The translations under genes and the position numbers were made by a program. The notes beneath the pieces are model-generated. The model was not told the DNA's origin. It did no database searches and saw only the letters and a program-made list of their open reading frames with translations. From assembly GCF_900129305.1 (NCBI RefSeq), contig NZ_FQVB01000004.1, positions 1 through 64,000 on the forward strand: a DNA stretch of 64,000 bases, read 5' to 3'. The DNA is from Desulfacinum infernum DSM 9756 (GTDB lineage: Bacteria; Desulfobacterota; Syntrophobacteria; Syntrophobacterales; DSM-9756). Within the stretch, counting starts at the first letter, position 1, and each line of letters starts with the position of its first letter. Positions 35,657 to 43,811 of the stretch are shown in pieces.

Positions 35657-35670
35657 GAAAGGAAGTTCAC
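35655..35670. promoter_or_regulatory. Palindromic operator GTGAA-N6-TTCAC before tetR
   Basis: Perfect inverted repeat (GTGAA-AGGAAG-TTCAC) covering the end of the -10 box and the expected transcription start. Identical half-sites and spacing to the site before cooS (35418-35433). Confidence 0.7.
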
Positions 35671-35675
35671 GCTCT

Positions 35676-36284
35676 GTGTCGGAATCAAAAGATCGCCTCG
35701 ATTCGAAAACGAGAAGAGATGAAATCGCGGAGGCGGCCCTTCGCCTCGTCAACCGGGATGGCCTGAAGAAACTCAGCCTGAGCCGCCTTGCGGCGGAAGT
35801 GGGGGTGGTGCCGTCGGCCCTCTACCGGCACTATCCCAACAAGGACGCCATCCTGGATGCGGTGCTGGAGCTGATTCGGGACCGATTGACTGAGCACGTG
35901 GAGAGGGTGCGAAAGGAGCACTTTTCGGCCCTTTCGCGCCTGGACGCGCTCCTCGCCCGCCACGTGCAAATGATCACCTCGCAGCAGGCCATTCCTCGGA
36001 TCCTTTTCAGCGAGGAGATCGTGGGAGACGCGGAGGAGCGGCGGGGCCGACTGGCGGAGGTGATCCACGAGCACGTCATGCGGCTCGCGTCTCTCGTGGC
36101 CGAAGGCCAGGCGGGCGGGGAAATCCGGCCGGACGTGAGCCCGGAATCGGCAGCGGTCATGTTTCTGGGGATCGTGCAGCCGGCGGCCATCTTGTGGCAC
36201 GCCAGTGGAGGCCGCTTCGACCTGACGGAACATGCCCGAACCGCGTGGAACCTTTACCGGGAGTGCCTCACGGCGAAAAGCTGA
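35676..36284 (+). CDS. TetR/AcrR-family regulator of the cooS / nrfH-hao region
   Basis: A regulator of about 202 residues. The helix-turn-helix is at residues 10-55 (RRDEIAEAALRLVNRDGLKKLS, then EVGVVPSALYRHYPNKDAIL). The C-terminal domain is of the TetR_C type. I place the start at the GTG 35676, downstream of the promoter and GGAAG; earlier in-frame TTG/GTG codons overlap the -35 and -10 boxes and are unlikely. It is 26 bp ahead of nrfH, so it is the first gene of that operon. The palindromes at its own promoter and before cooS predict autoregulation and control of cooS. The ligand is unknown. Confidence 0.88.
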   Translation: MSESKDRLDSKTRRDEIAEAALRLVNRDGLKKLSLSRLAAEVGVVPSALYRHYPNKDAILDAVLELIRDRLTEHVERVRKEHFSALSRLDALLARHVQMITSQQAIPRILFSEEIVGDAEERRGRLAEVIHEHVMRLASLVAEGQAGGEIRPDVSPESAAVMFLGIVQPAAILWHASGGRFDLTEHARTAWNLYRECLTAKS

Positions 36285-36310
36285 GTGCAGCGGAGGAAAG
36301 GAGGGCGGAG

Positions 36311-36868
36311 ATGAGGCGTTGGGTCAAGGCCTTGCTTTGGATCAGCGTGGGCATCGTGTTGGGGTTTCCGCTCTTTTCCATGACCTACTACACCATGGTG
36401 CGCACCTCCACCCCGCAGTTTTGCGCGTCCTGCCACGAGATCCGGTTCGCTTACAACACCTGGAAGACGTCCACCCATACCAACAACGCCCAGGGCTTCG
36501 TGGCCGACTGCATGGACTGTCACCTGCCGGCGCCCCACGACACGGTGGAGTTTTTCTACGCCAAAACCATGCACGGCATCAAAGACATCTTCGTCCACTT
36601 CACGGAAGGGCCCGACGCCTACGATCACGCCAAGGCCCGGGAAGCCGCCTATGCTTCCTTCAAGAACGACCAGTGCCAAAAATGCCATCGAAACATTCTG
36701 TATCTGCCGCAAAAGCGCGGCGCCATGCTGGCCCACCGGTCGGTGCTCTACCCCAGGCCGGGCTACGAAAAGCGGTGCGTGGACTGCCACCGCAACCTGG
36801 TGCATGTGGCCCGGGATCGTTTCGCCTACAAGCAACTGGAAGGAAATTATAGGGGATTGGGAATGTAG
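36311..36868 (+). CDS. nrfH: NapC/NrfH-family tetraheme cytochrome c (quinol dehydrogenase)
   Basis: A 185-residue membrane-anchored cytochrome that oxidises menaquinol and feeds a periplasmic multiheme partner. A single N-terminal membrane helix (ALLWISVGIVLGFPLFSMTYY) is followed by exactly four CxxCH heme sites: CASCH, CMDCH, CQKCH and CVDCH. The spacing and length match NrfH. The partner encoded next is not pentaheme NrfA but an octaheme HAO-like protein, so the pair equals the HaoC/HaoA arrangement; the symbol nrfH denotes the family. Confidence 0.9.
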   Translation: MRRWVKALLWISVGIVLGFPLFSMTYYTMVRTSTPQFCASCHEIRFAYNTWKTSTHTNNAQGFVADCMDCHLPAPHDTVEFFYAKTMHGIKDIFVHFTEGPDAYDHAKAREAAYASFKNDQCQKCHRNILYLPQKRGAMLAHRSVLYPRPGYEKRCVDCHRNLVHVARDRFAYKQLEGNYRGLGM

Positions 36869-36907
36869 TTTTTCTTGAGCCGTGTTGGTCGCAAGGGGGG
36901 ACGGGTC

Positions 36908-38314
36908 ATGAAGAAGAGACGAGACTTTTCACGGATGTGGCTGATGGTCGTCGTGATGGCCGGCTTGGGTGTGGCGGCCGTCGCCTGGGCCCAGACGGCG
37001 GTGAACTCGCCCAAGGCCAAGGAATTTCGCATCGAGCGAAGCATGCCCAAGGAGGCCGTGGCCTGCATCGATTGCCATCGGCGGGAAAGCCCCGGAATCT
37101 TCGCCGACTGGGCCCACAGTCGTCATGCCAGCGCCAACATCACCTGCCTGGACTGCCATCAGGCCGAGGAATTCGACCCGGACGTGAGCCAGGAGCACTA
37201 CAAGCAGTATGAACGCTCCGACGTGCCCTACGGGACCAAGGAATACCGGGTGCCGGTGGCCGCCGTGGTGACCCCCAAGGACTGCTCCCGCTGCCATCCC
37301 GACGAGGCCAAGCAGTACAGCCGCAGCAAGCACGCCAACACCCAGGAGATCATCTGGAAGATCGACCCGTGGCTGAAGCTGGGGACGAACAGCGACACGG
37401 AGCGGGAGGCCGGCTGCTTCCACTGCCACGGAACGGTGCTTCGCATGAAGGACGGCAAACTGGATCCGGCCACCTGGCCCAACGTGGGCGTGGGCCGCGT
37501 CAACCTGGACGGCAGCAAGGGGAGCTGCACCAGCTGCCACACCCGGCACCGGTTTTCGGTGATGGAAGCGCGCAAGCCCGAGGCCTGCGGCCAGTGCCAC
37601 CTGGGTCCCGACCACCCGCAGATCGAAATCTACATGGAATCCAAACACGGGGACATCTACACGGCCTTCGGAGATGAATACAACTGGAACGCCGCTCCGG
37701 GCACCTGGACCCCGGGCGTGGACTTCCGCGGTCCCACCTGCGCATCGTGTCACATGAGCGGCGCCGGCACGGTGCTCACCACCCACGACGTGACCGAGCG
37801 CCTCTCCTGGGAGCTCCAGGCGCCGCTCACCGTTCGGCCGTCGGAATTCAAGCCCTTGCCCGCCCAGACCAACTGGGAGGTGGAGCGCGAGAAGATGAAG
37901 GTCATCTGCATGCAGTGCCACGGCAAGACCTGGGTTCAGGATCACTACGTGAAGCTGGACAAGGTGATCCAGGAGTACAACGACGTCTACTTCAAGCCGG
38001 CCAAGGCCATGCTGGACGAACTGTACGGCAAAGGGCTCTTGGATAAGTCGAGGTTCTTCGACGAGCGGCTGGAGGTGGAATACTACGAGCTGTGGCACCA
38101 CGAGGGGCGGCGGGCGCGCATGGGTGCCGCCATGATGGCGCCCGACTATTCCTGGTGGCACGGCTTCTACGAGTGCAAGAAGCGCTACAACAACTTCATG
38201 GAAGAGGCGCGCCACCTGGTGGAGACCAACCAGAAGGCCTACAAGGCCACCGATTATCCCAACGCCACCGGAAACACCGAACCTCCCAAGGAGGTTTTCG
38301 GAAAGTCGGAATGA
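36908..38314 (+). CDS. Octaheme hydroxylamine oxidoreductase-like cytochrome c
   Basis: A 468-residue exported cytochrome with a signal peptide (WLMVVVMAGLGVAAVAWAQ) and eight CxxCH sites: CIDCH, CLDCH, CSRCH, CFHCH, CTSCH, CGQCH, CASCH and CMQCH. HAO-family marks are the MESKHGDIY segment and the C-terminal APDYSWWHGFYE. The ATG at 36908 follows AAGGGGGGACG. Paired with an NrfH-type quinol dehydrogenase, it is likely to work reductively on nitrite or hydroxylamine, as shown for related HaoA proteins of epsilonproteobacteria. Whether the tyrosine that cross-links the catalytic heme in nitrifier HAO is present needs an alignment. It is not NrfA, which has five hemes with one CxxCK. Confidence 0.88.
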   Translation: MKKRRDFSRMWLMVVVMAGLGVAAVAWAQTAVNSPKAKEFRIERSMPKEAVACIDCHRRESPGIFADWAHSRHASANITCLDCHQAEEFDPDVSQEHYKQYERSDVPYGTKEYRVPVAAVVTPKDCSRCHPDEAKQYSRSKHANTQEIIWKIDPWLKLGTNSDTEREAGCFHCHGTVLRMKDGKLDPATWPNVGVGRVNLDGSKGSCTSCHTRHRFSVMEARKPEACGQCHLGPDHPQIEIYMESKHGDIYTAFGDEYNWNAAPGTWTPGVDFRGPTCASCHMSGAGTVLTTHDVTERLSWELQAPLTVRPSEFKPLPAQTNWEVEREKMKVICMQCHGKTWVQDHYVKLDKVIQEYNDVYFKPAKAMLDELYGKGLLDKSRFFDERLEVEYYELWHHEGRRARMGAAMMAPDYSWWHGFYECKKRYNNFMEEARHLVETNQKAYKATDYPNATGNTEPPKEVFGKSE

Positions 38315-38325
38315 ACCCCTTTGTA

Positions 38326-38349
38326 GGGGCGGGCTTTATGCCCGCCCTT
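38326..38349 (+). terminator. GC-rich hairpin after the octaheme cytochrome
   Basis: GGGCGGGC-TTTAT-GCCCGCCC hairpin 12 bp after the stop. There is no U-tract, and similar GTAGGGGCG hairpins occur at about 35553-35582 and 55675-55706, so it may be a dispersed palindrome doubling as a terminator. Confidence 0.45.
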
Positions 38350-38519
38350 CAGGGCTCACGCAAAGACGCAAAGGCACAAAGAAAGCATCATGATCAGAAA
38401 TGAGGGAGTGGGACATCTTGTTGTGAAAACAACCTTGGCTTGGGTCTCTTGTGTGGGAGCGGCGAAAGCCGCGATGAGGGCGGCCGACCATGCAACGGGC
38501 GGGCGGTGACTCACGAACA

Positions 38520-38898
38520 TTAATCAACATTAGGATACCCTCTTTCGCCCCGTAGGATCTCCGTCAAACGCCCTCCCTCGAAGCGGAGGATGTGGATGAA
38601 GTCGGTGGGGCCGAAGTTGTAGATCCAGTCCTCCAGAATCTTCTTGTCGTAACCCCACGGGGTTCGGATCTTGCGCTCCCCCACATACTGCTCGTAGAGG
38701 GGCGGTCCGCACTTGGCCAGCACGTCCACCTTGAGGTCCCCGATCCGCACCATGTCGACCCGCACAGCGCAGGGCAAAGACGGAATCTTGCGCACGTGCT
38801 GAAAGGGCGCCGGATAGGGACAGGGTCAGAAGCAGTACCAGGGCGATCCGCCGGAAACCGGCGCTACAGCGCGCATCGAAATTCTGTGCGAGTATCAT
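38520..38898 (-). pseudogene. DUF2845 family secreted protein, frameshifted
   Basis: The minus-strand ATG at 38898 starts a signal peptide (RIALVLLLTLSLSGALSARAQ) and the mature start DSVFALRC. Near 38775 the homologous reading moves to another frame (VRVDMVRIGDLKVDVLAKCGPP, then WIYNFGPTDFIHILRFEGGRL), which matches the DUF2845 pattern (small periplasmic proteins of unknown function). One extra base near TGTGCGGGTC explains the shift. Its start overlaps the stop of the DUF1638 gene. Dead gene or sequence error. Confidence 0.7.
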
Positions 38899-39449
38899 GT
38901 CAAGACCTCTTCGAGCGTCTCCCGGAAGGGCTGCAGGTCCAGGGGCTGCACATCAATGGGGATTTGAACCAGATCGTAAAAAGCGAGGATCTCTTCGTCT
39001 TTCAACGGATTCACTCCGGGATCCAGCAGCAGGATCCGGTCGTAGCGCCCGAGTTGGATGCGTACGTCCACCTCGTTCCAACCCATGGCCTCCATGATGC
39101 CGTGCCAGGCGCGCACCCAGCCCGGCGTCATGATCATCGTGCGATTTCGTTCCAACTCCTGGGTCCGCTCCCGACAGAACGCTTCGATGCAGTTCTTTAC
39201 CGGTGATAGGGGCACGCCGAAACGAGCTGCAAGCCGTGCCAGCTCCGGATGGCAGCCGACGCCGTAGAGTAGGCGGACCTCGCCGCCCGCCGCGGCGGCC
39301 TCGCTCAAAGCTCTGCTGAGGGTTTTTTCCAACAAATCCAAGTCGGCGTGCAGACCGGCTTCGACCCACACCACCTCCAGCTTTTCGTCCCAAGGGAGAC
39401 AGGCTTTCAGTTCATCCTCAAAAACCCTACAGGCAATGAGCACCTTCAT
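38895..39449 (-). CDS. DUF1638 family protein
   Basis: A 184-residue protein of the DUF1638 family. Typical segments are MKVLIACRVFEDEL at the start, VRLLYGVGCHPEL in the middle and NCIEAFCRERTQELER, plus DVRIQLGRYDRILLLDPG. The family is often found with methyltransferase/corrinoid systems in anaerobes, but its function is unknown. Its start overlaps the stop of the nitroreductase gene (ATGA), and its stop overlaps the DUF2845 start, so all three are coupled. Confidence 0.8.
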   Translation of the reverse strand: MKVLIACRVFEDELKACLPWDEKLEVVWVEAGLHADLDLLEKTLSRALSEAAAAGGEVRLLYGVGCHPELARLAARFGVPLSPVKNCIEAFCRERTQELERNRTMIMTPGWVRAWHGIMEAMGWNEVDVRIQLGRYDRILLLDPGVNPLKDEEILAFYDLVQIPIDVQPLDLQPFRETLEEVLT

Positions 39450-40066
39450 GAGGTGGCACCTCCAATCCAGTGCACCACATCCTTTTTCCGCGGCGGTGCC
39501 GGCGGCGCCTGGTTCGGGAAGCCGATGGGGATGATGGAGACAAGCTCTCGTCCCTCCATGCCGAGCAAGGCATTGATTTCCTCTTCCATGTACTTGGGGC
39601 CCGTCATCCAACAGGTGCCGAGGCCCTTCTCGTAGGCCGCCAGGAGCAGGTTCTGAATGAGCGCTGCGGCGCTCAGCAGCCGGTTGAAACGGTCGAATTC
39701 TTGATGGTAACGGCCCTTGGGATCGGCCGAGGGTTGGATTTCCCTGCGACTTTCCGGAACATAAACGAGAATCACCGCTGGAGCTCCCCCCAGGTTCTTG
39801 AAGACCTGCAGGGAGATTTTGATGATTTTTTCCGAAAACAGTTCCTGCAGATGAGGCAGGATATGCTCCTGAGAGCGGGATACCACCTCGAGCAGCCGAT
39901 CCCGCATCTCTCCCTGGACGACCACGATTTCCCAGTCCTGCCGGTTCATCCCCGAAGGGGCCCAGAGAGCCAGATCGATCACCTCGCGCAAGATATCCTG
40001 AGGAATCTCGCGTTCCTCATACTGACGGATACTGCGCCGTTCGCGAATGGCACGTCCCAGTTCCAT
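39446..40066 (-). CDS. Nitroreductase-family flavoprotein
   Basis: A 206-residue FMN-dependent NAD(P)H oxidoreductase. The N-terminal FMN motif is RERRSIRQYEEREIPQ and the dimer/FMN segment is APSGMNRQDWEIVV; the C-terminal GLGTCWMTG region also fits. Length is typical. I use the ATG at 40066, preceded by AAAGGAGGG. Part of a minus-strand redox cluster of flavoproteins; electron acceptor not known. Confidence 0.9.
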   Translation of the reverse strand: MELGRAIRERRSIRQYEEREIPQDILREVIDLALWAPSGMNRQDWEIVVVQGEMRDRLLEVVSRSQEHILPHLQELFSEKIIKISLQVFKNLGGAPAVILVYVPESRREIQPSADPKGRYHQEFDRFNRLLSAAALIQNLLLAAYEKGLGTCWMTGPKYMEEEINALLGMEGRELVSIIPIGFPNQAPPAPPRKKDVVHWIGGATS

Positions 40067-40148
40067 CGTTCCCTCCTTTGGACTCGTCCGAAAATAGTTT
40101 GCTCCCAGGTGGTGTCTTCTCCTTCGTGGTTCAGGTTTGATACGGGCG

Positions 40149-40835
40149 CTATCCCAGAAGGTTAGGCAATTCAAGAAGATTGGCAATTGTAAAATGCGGC
40201 TTGCCGGGAAGCCGCTCCTTGCTCTGGCCGAAGCGATTCACCCAAGTCACCTTGAATCCAAATGCAGCTGCGCCGTGGGCGTCCCAGGCGTTGGATGACA
40301 GAAAAACGATTTGCTCAGGCCGGATTCCCAAGCCGTCGACAGCGATCTGGTAGACTCTAAAATCGGGCTTAAAGATGCCCACTTCCTCCACGGAAAAGTT
40401 CTTTTCGATGAATTGTTCAATGTTCGAGTTTTTCACCGCCGCCTCCAGCATCGCCGGCGTACCGTTCGACAGAATGGCCAACCTGAAACCACCATCTTTG
40501 AGCATGGAAAGGACCTCCGGTACCTCGGGATAACAATCCAGCTTCAGGTAGGCCTCCATGAGGTCTGCGCGAAGCTCCGGATCGTTGATGCCGTGCCTGT
40601 CCAAGGCAAAATCCAGAGCGTCTTGAGTGACTTTCCAAAAATCTGCATGAAGCCCCATCAGACTGCGAATCCAGGTGTACTCCAGTTGCTTCGTGCGCCA
40701 GAGCAGAGAGATCTGGTCTGCACGGCCTCCCAGTCGATGCTGATGTTTTCCGATGGCGGAATGGACGTCAAAAAGCGTTCCATAGGCGTCAAACACGCAT
40801 GCCTGGATGCCCTCCAGAGCGTCACTTGCGGGCAT
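40149..40835 (-). CDS. HAD superfamily hydrolase, L-2-haloacid dehalogenase type
   Basis: A 228-residue HAD protein. The nucleophile Asp is in CVFDAYGTLFDV (about residue 16), motif II in LAILSNGTPAML, and the conserved Lys and Asp in the later segments (EEVGIFKPDFRVYQ, FLSSNAWDAHGAAAFGFK). These three, especially SSNAWDAxGA, match type II 2-haloacid dehalogenases, which replace a halogen of a 2-haloacid by hydroxyl with inversion. Actual substrate unverified. Confidence 0.9.
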   Translation of the reverse strand: MPASDALEGIQACVFDAYGTLFDVHSAIGKHQHRLGGRADQISLLWRTKQLEYTWIRSLMGLHADFWKVTQDALDFALDRHGINDPELRADLMEAYLKLDCYPEVPEVLSMLKDGGFRLAILSNGTPAMLEAAVKNSNIEQFIEKNFSVEEVGIFKPDFRVYQIAVDGLGIRPEQIVFLSSNAWDAHGAAAFGFKVTWVNRFGQSKERLPGKPHFTIANLLELPNLLG

Positions 40836-40916
40836 GGGATCCCCCTTTCAGGTACGGGACGGACTGAAAACGACCACCTGAATTTGGATCCTACGGCTTT
40901 TCGGAGGTTCGTAGGA

Positions 40917-41432
40917 TCATCCCAGGACCTTTCTCACAAATGCCTTGGCATTTGCCACGTCGTCCTCGTTTGGATGTCCGGTCATTTGTTTGACCATATC
41001 CGCCCATTGCTGATCAGACATGTTTAACTTCTTTTGCACTGCCGCGTGCATGGATTCGGTCAGCGCCCCCTGGCAGTCAAAGCAACCCACATACTCGATG
41101 CCCTTTTCCTTGCAGGCTGTCTTAAAGGGTTCGGTGAACCCCTCCATATCCTGCTCCGGATAGGCGGGGGCGAAATGGGTGATGAAACCCGCCAATTTCT
41201 GGCCCGAGCTTGGCTTTAGCAGGGCCAAACAGTCTCTTACCTGTGCGGCCAATCCGCCGGAATGGAGTGGGGATCCGATGAACAGGACATCGTAGCCCGC
41301 CGCTTCATCGGGGGTGATATCCTCTAGTTTCTTCAAATCTGCCTGATTCTCTTTGGAAGCTTCCTCATAGATAGCTTTGGCGATCTTCTCCGTGTTTCCG
41401 GTTTGACTGAAATAAGTGATTAGCACTTTCAT
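40917..41432 (-). CDS. Flavodoxin family protein
   Basis: A 171-residue FMN protein with the phosphate loop YFSQTGNTEKIAKAI at residues 7-21 and the second flavin segment GSPLHSGGLAAQV. The C-terminal part is longer than in short-chain flavodoxins and helical. Start at 41432 follows GGAGGTAG. It probably transfers electrons to the neighbouring AhpD-like or other redox proteins; this is inference from position. Confidence 0.9.
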   Translation of the reverse strand: MKVLITYFSQTGNTEKIAKAIYEEASKENQADLKKLEDITPDEAAGYDVLFIGSPLHSGGLAAQVRDCLALLKPSSGQKLAGFITHFAPAYPEQDMEGFTEPFKTACKEKGIEYVGCFDCQGALTESMHAAVQKKLNMSDQQWADMVKQMTGHPNEDDVANAKAFVRKVLG

Positions 41433-41539
41433 GGCTCTACCTCCTAGTCTTGGGCCCATGATCATCTCAGCCTGGTCTGTGCCGACACCAAATACGGGGC
41501 GCTGCCGGTCGTTCGGCAGCTGGTCGAAAGGTGTGCCGA

Positions 41540-42118
41540 TTAAGACCGGCTGCCGTCCGTCTGTTTCATCTTTTCCTGAAACCCCTCGACGGGCGCTCCC
41601 AGGGCGTCAGCCATGCGATCCATGAAATTGAAGAGCGAAGCCACGGCGATCGCTTCGAAAAGCTCCTCATCGGTACAGCCCTGGTCACGGAGTTCCTGCA
41701 GAGTCCCTTCCCAGATCTTATAGGAATTGCGGGTGACGGTTTCGGCAAGATGAAGAAGCCGCTTGGTCTTGTCATCAATCAGAGAGGAGCCGTCAATGTT
41801 TTCCAGGACGCTCTGCACCTGCTCCTGCGTGAAACCTTGCGCCATCACCATGGCGCTGTGCGCATCCGTTCAGTACGCGCAGGAATTCAGCCTGGAAACA
41901 TGGGCGGCGATGAGTTCCTTGGTGCTTCTCGGCAACGCATGGGTTTCGATCATCAAGCGGTTGACATACTGAACGATAGGTTCCAACAGATCGGGGCGAA
42001 TGCTTTGTGCCACGAAGATCTTAGGCACGGTCTGAAACATCGTTTGCAGCCTCTCATAGCTCTTCTGCAATTGACCATCTGCGTGTTCCGGTTCCGTGAC
42101 CTTCAAAAAATAGCTCAT
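41540..42118 (-). CDS. AhpD-like (carboxymuconolactone decarboxylase fold) selenoprotein, CxxU
   Basis: One continuous frame of 192 codons from the ATG at 42118 is interrupted only by TGA at 41870-41872. Before it is SRLNSCAY and after it TDAHSAMVMAQGF, so the TGA occupies exactly the second Cys of the family's CxxC..H active site (NSCAY-U-TDAH). The downstream part (LLHLAETVTRNSYKIWEGTLQELRD and on to the C-terminus) is normal family sequence. A SECIS-like hairpin follows the UGA at the right distance (separate entry). The protein would be a peroxidase or disulfide/selenylsulfide reductase with a redox CxxU, related to peroxidase-associated AhpD proteins. Neighbours are a flavodoxin (downstream) and an iron-sulfur flavoprotein (upstream, 46 bp). 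Conventional calling would split it in two. Confidence 0.8.
41839..41856 (-). promoter_or_regulatory. SECIS-like hairpin in the AhpD-like gene
   Basis: On the mRNA, GCGCCAU and AUGGCGC form a perfect 7-bp stem closed by the four-base loop GGUG. The loop begins 21 bases after the UGA. Bacterial SECIS elements recognised by SelB lie within about 16-37 bases of the UGA and present a G (often GGU) at the tip; the fdhF element of E. coli has a comparable GGUC-type loop. Confidence 0.7.
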
Positions 42119-42164
42119 GGTCCCTCCTCCTGCCTTGGACTTGTGGGTGTTTCGGAAAACGGGG

Positions 42165-42818
42165 CTACATCAGCATCTGCTTTTGCAGCCGAGCTCGGAT
42201 TTCCAAGCCCAATGTCTTGGCCTGCTGCCAGGTTTCCCGCTGGTCTTCGACTTGGCAGAACATGTCCGGCGTCACCTGGGTACCTTCGCCGAATACCCAG
42301 GGAAGGGCGCTCATCGGGCAGGTATCGCCGAATCCGCAGACCATGCACTCGGAGTTGCCGATGGCCTTCAACCGGCCCAAGACTTCCATGCCCTCAAGGC
42401 TCAGGGCGTGAGCGATTTGGGCGCTGGCCTCTTCCAGCCCGGGCACCCCGCGTCCGATACCGGTGGTGACGACCACGGCGAGTTTCCCTCGGTTCAGGCC
42501 GTTTTGGTGACGAAGGGAAAAGAGCCGCTCCAGAAAGGCTTTGGTAAAACCATCGACCGCGCCGTAGGGGGAGTATCCTCCGACGACAAGGGCCCCCGAA
42601 TGACGAACCTTTTCAGCAAGTTCCTGGAAATCGTCCTTGGGCTTACAGATGTTGTCTTTCTTGCAACCGAGGCAACCGATGCATGGGCGGACATGGATCT
42701 TGCTGAGTTTGACGAACTCTGACCGAAGGCCGCTGCTGTCAAGTACGGCCTGGACCAGGCGGTCCGTGTTGCTGTTCTTGATGGGACTGCCGGAGATGCC
42801 GAGAATCTGAGGTCTCAT
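42165..42818 (-). CDS. Iron-sulfur flavoprotein / NAD(P)H-dependent FMN reductase
   Basis: A 217-residue flavodoxin-fold protein. The FMN loop is GISGSPIKNSNTDRL and the compact Cys motif CIGCLGCKKDNIC (about residues 46-58) is that of iron-sulfur flavoproteins carrying one 4Fe-4S cluster. A second Cys group (SECMVCGFGDTC) lies in the C-terminal part. First gene of the minus-strand redox cluster, divergent from the Crp/Fnr regulator. Such proteins pass electrons from ferredoxin to peroxide, oxygen or other acceptors. Confidence 0.88.
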   Translation of the reverse strand: MRPQILGISGSPIKNSNTDRLVQAVLDSSGLRSEFVKLSKIHVRPCIGCLGCKKDNICKPKDDFQELAEKVRHSGALVVGGYSPYGAVDGFTKAFLERLFSLRHQNGLNRGKLAVVVTTGIGRGVPGLEEASAQIAHALSLEGMEVLGRLKAIGNSECMVCGFGDTCPMSALPWVFGEGTQVTPDMFCQVEDQRETWQQAKTLGLEIRARLQKQMLM

Positions 42819-43072
42819 AGTCTTTGCTCCTTGTGACCGTAGTTAAGTTGATCGTACTATAACCGTTGATCATGGAGCGGTTGGTAGCGGGTGCTACATC
42901 ATCGGAAAAATCTATTGAATAAACGTCGTCCTCGCGGGTGGAAGATGCAATGCCGTGATTCGTGCAAGCGGTCACGATGACGAGTTGCGATAACCGAGGT
43001 TGAGAGTCCAGCAACTTCAAGCCGCCAAGAGACTTACGTGAAGAGGGACTGGCAACGGTCCGGGGGGCTGCC

Positions 43073-43777
43073 ATGGGATGTGTGTGCGAAGAATTGCTCG
43101 GCAAGGATGTGCCCGTTAGTCCCGAGTGCATCGGCAACCTTTGGCTCTTTAGAAACTTGGAGCAGGAGGACGTTCTGGCGCTGGTTTCGGCGGCGGAGCG
43201 TCGGATTTACCAGGCGCGCGAGGTGATTTTCCACCAGGGAGATCCGGCACACCGCATGTTCTTGATCAAGGCCGGGCGGGTCAAGCTTTCCAAGGTGCAC
43301 GAAGACGGCCATGAAATCACGCTGGACATGCGTAAGCCGGGCGATTTTCTCGGCGAGCAGATGCTTTCCGAAGAAACCGATTACCCCGTGAGTGCCGTCT
43401 GCATGGAGCGCACTCTGATCTGCGGGTTTACCCGGGAGCGCTTCGAGGCCCTGGTGCGTGAGCGCCCCAACATCGGGCTTCAGGTGATTCGAAACTTGAG
43501 CGAGAGGATCCATCTCCTGACGGATCGTGCGGAGAGTCTGTCCCTTTCGAACCTGGAAGACCGTCTCTACCGGATCCTGGTCGCCGTGGCCAAAGAGCAC
43601 GGAAGGCGCACGGCCAGGGGGTACGCCATCCATTTCCCGCTGACCCACGAGGAGCTGAGTTTCCTTGTGGGAGCGCACCGGGTGAGCATCACGCGGGCCA
43701 TGGGAAAGCTTCGCGAAACCGGCCGGATCTCCAGAGAAGGGCGAACACTCCTGATCTGCGAAGAGCCTTGGTCCTAG
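43073..43777 (+). CDS. Crp/Fnr-family transcriptional regulator
   Basis: A 234-residue regulator: cyclic-nucleotide-binding-type beta domain (residues about 25-140; EVIFHQGDPAHRMFLIKAGRVKL) and a C-terminal winged helix (THEELSFLVGAHRVSITRAMGKLRETG). The N-terminus has three Cys within the first 20 residues (MGCVCEELL..SPEC), with a fourth possible at CMERTLICG, which might bind a 4Fe-4S cluster as in Fnr. It diverges from the flavoprotein/selenoprotein cluster and is the obvious candidate for its control. Confidence 0.9.
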   Translation: MGCVCEELLGKDVPVSPECIGNLWLFRNLEQEDVLALVSAAERRIYQAREVIFHQGDPAHRMFLIKAGRVKLSKVHEDGHEITLDMRKPGDFLGEQMLSEETDYPVSAVCMERTLICGFTRERFEALVRERPNIGLQVIRNLSERIHLLTDRAESLSLSNLEDRLYRILVAVAKEHGRRTARGYAIHFPLTHEELSFLVGAHRVSITRAMGKLRETGRISREGRTLLICEEPWS

Positions 43778-43811
43778 AGCCTTGTGTGGAAATGCCGGGA
43801 GTCATCGCATT

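Noticed and set aside
42840-42890. Fnr/HcpR box between the flavoprotein and Crp/Fnr genes
   Set aside because: TTGTGA and TTGAT half-sites occur but none is in a proper inverted arrangement with a correct spacer.
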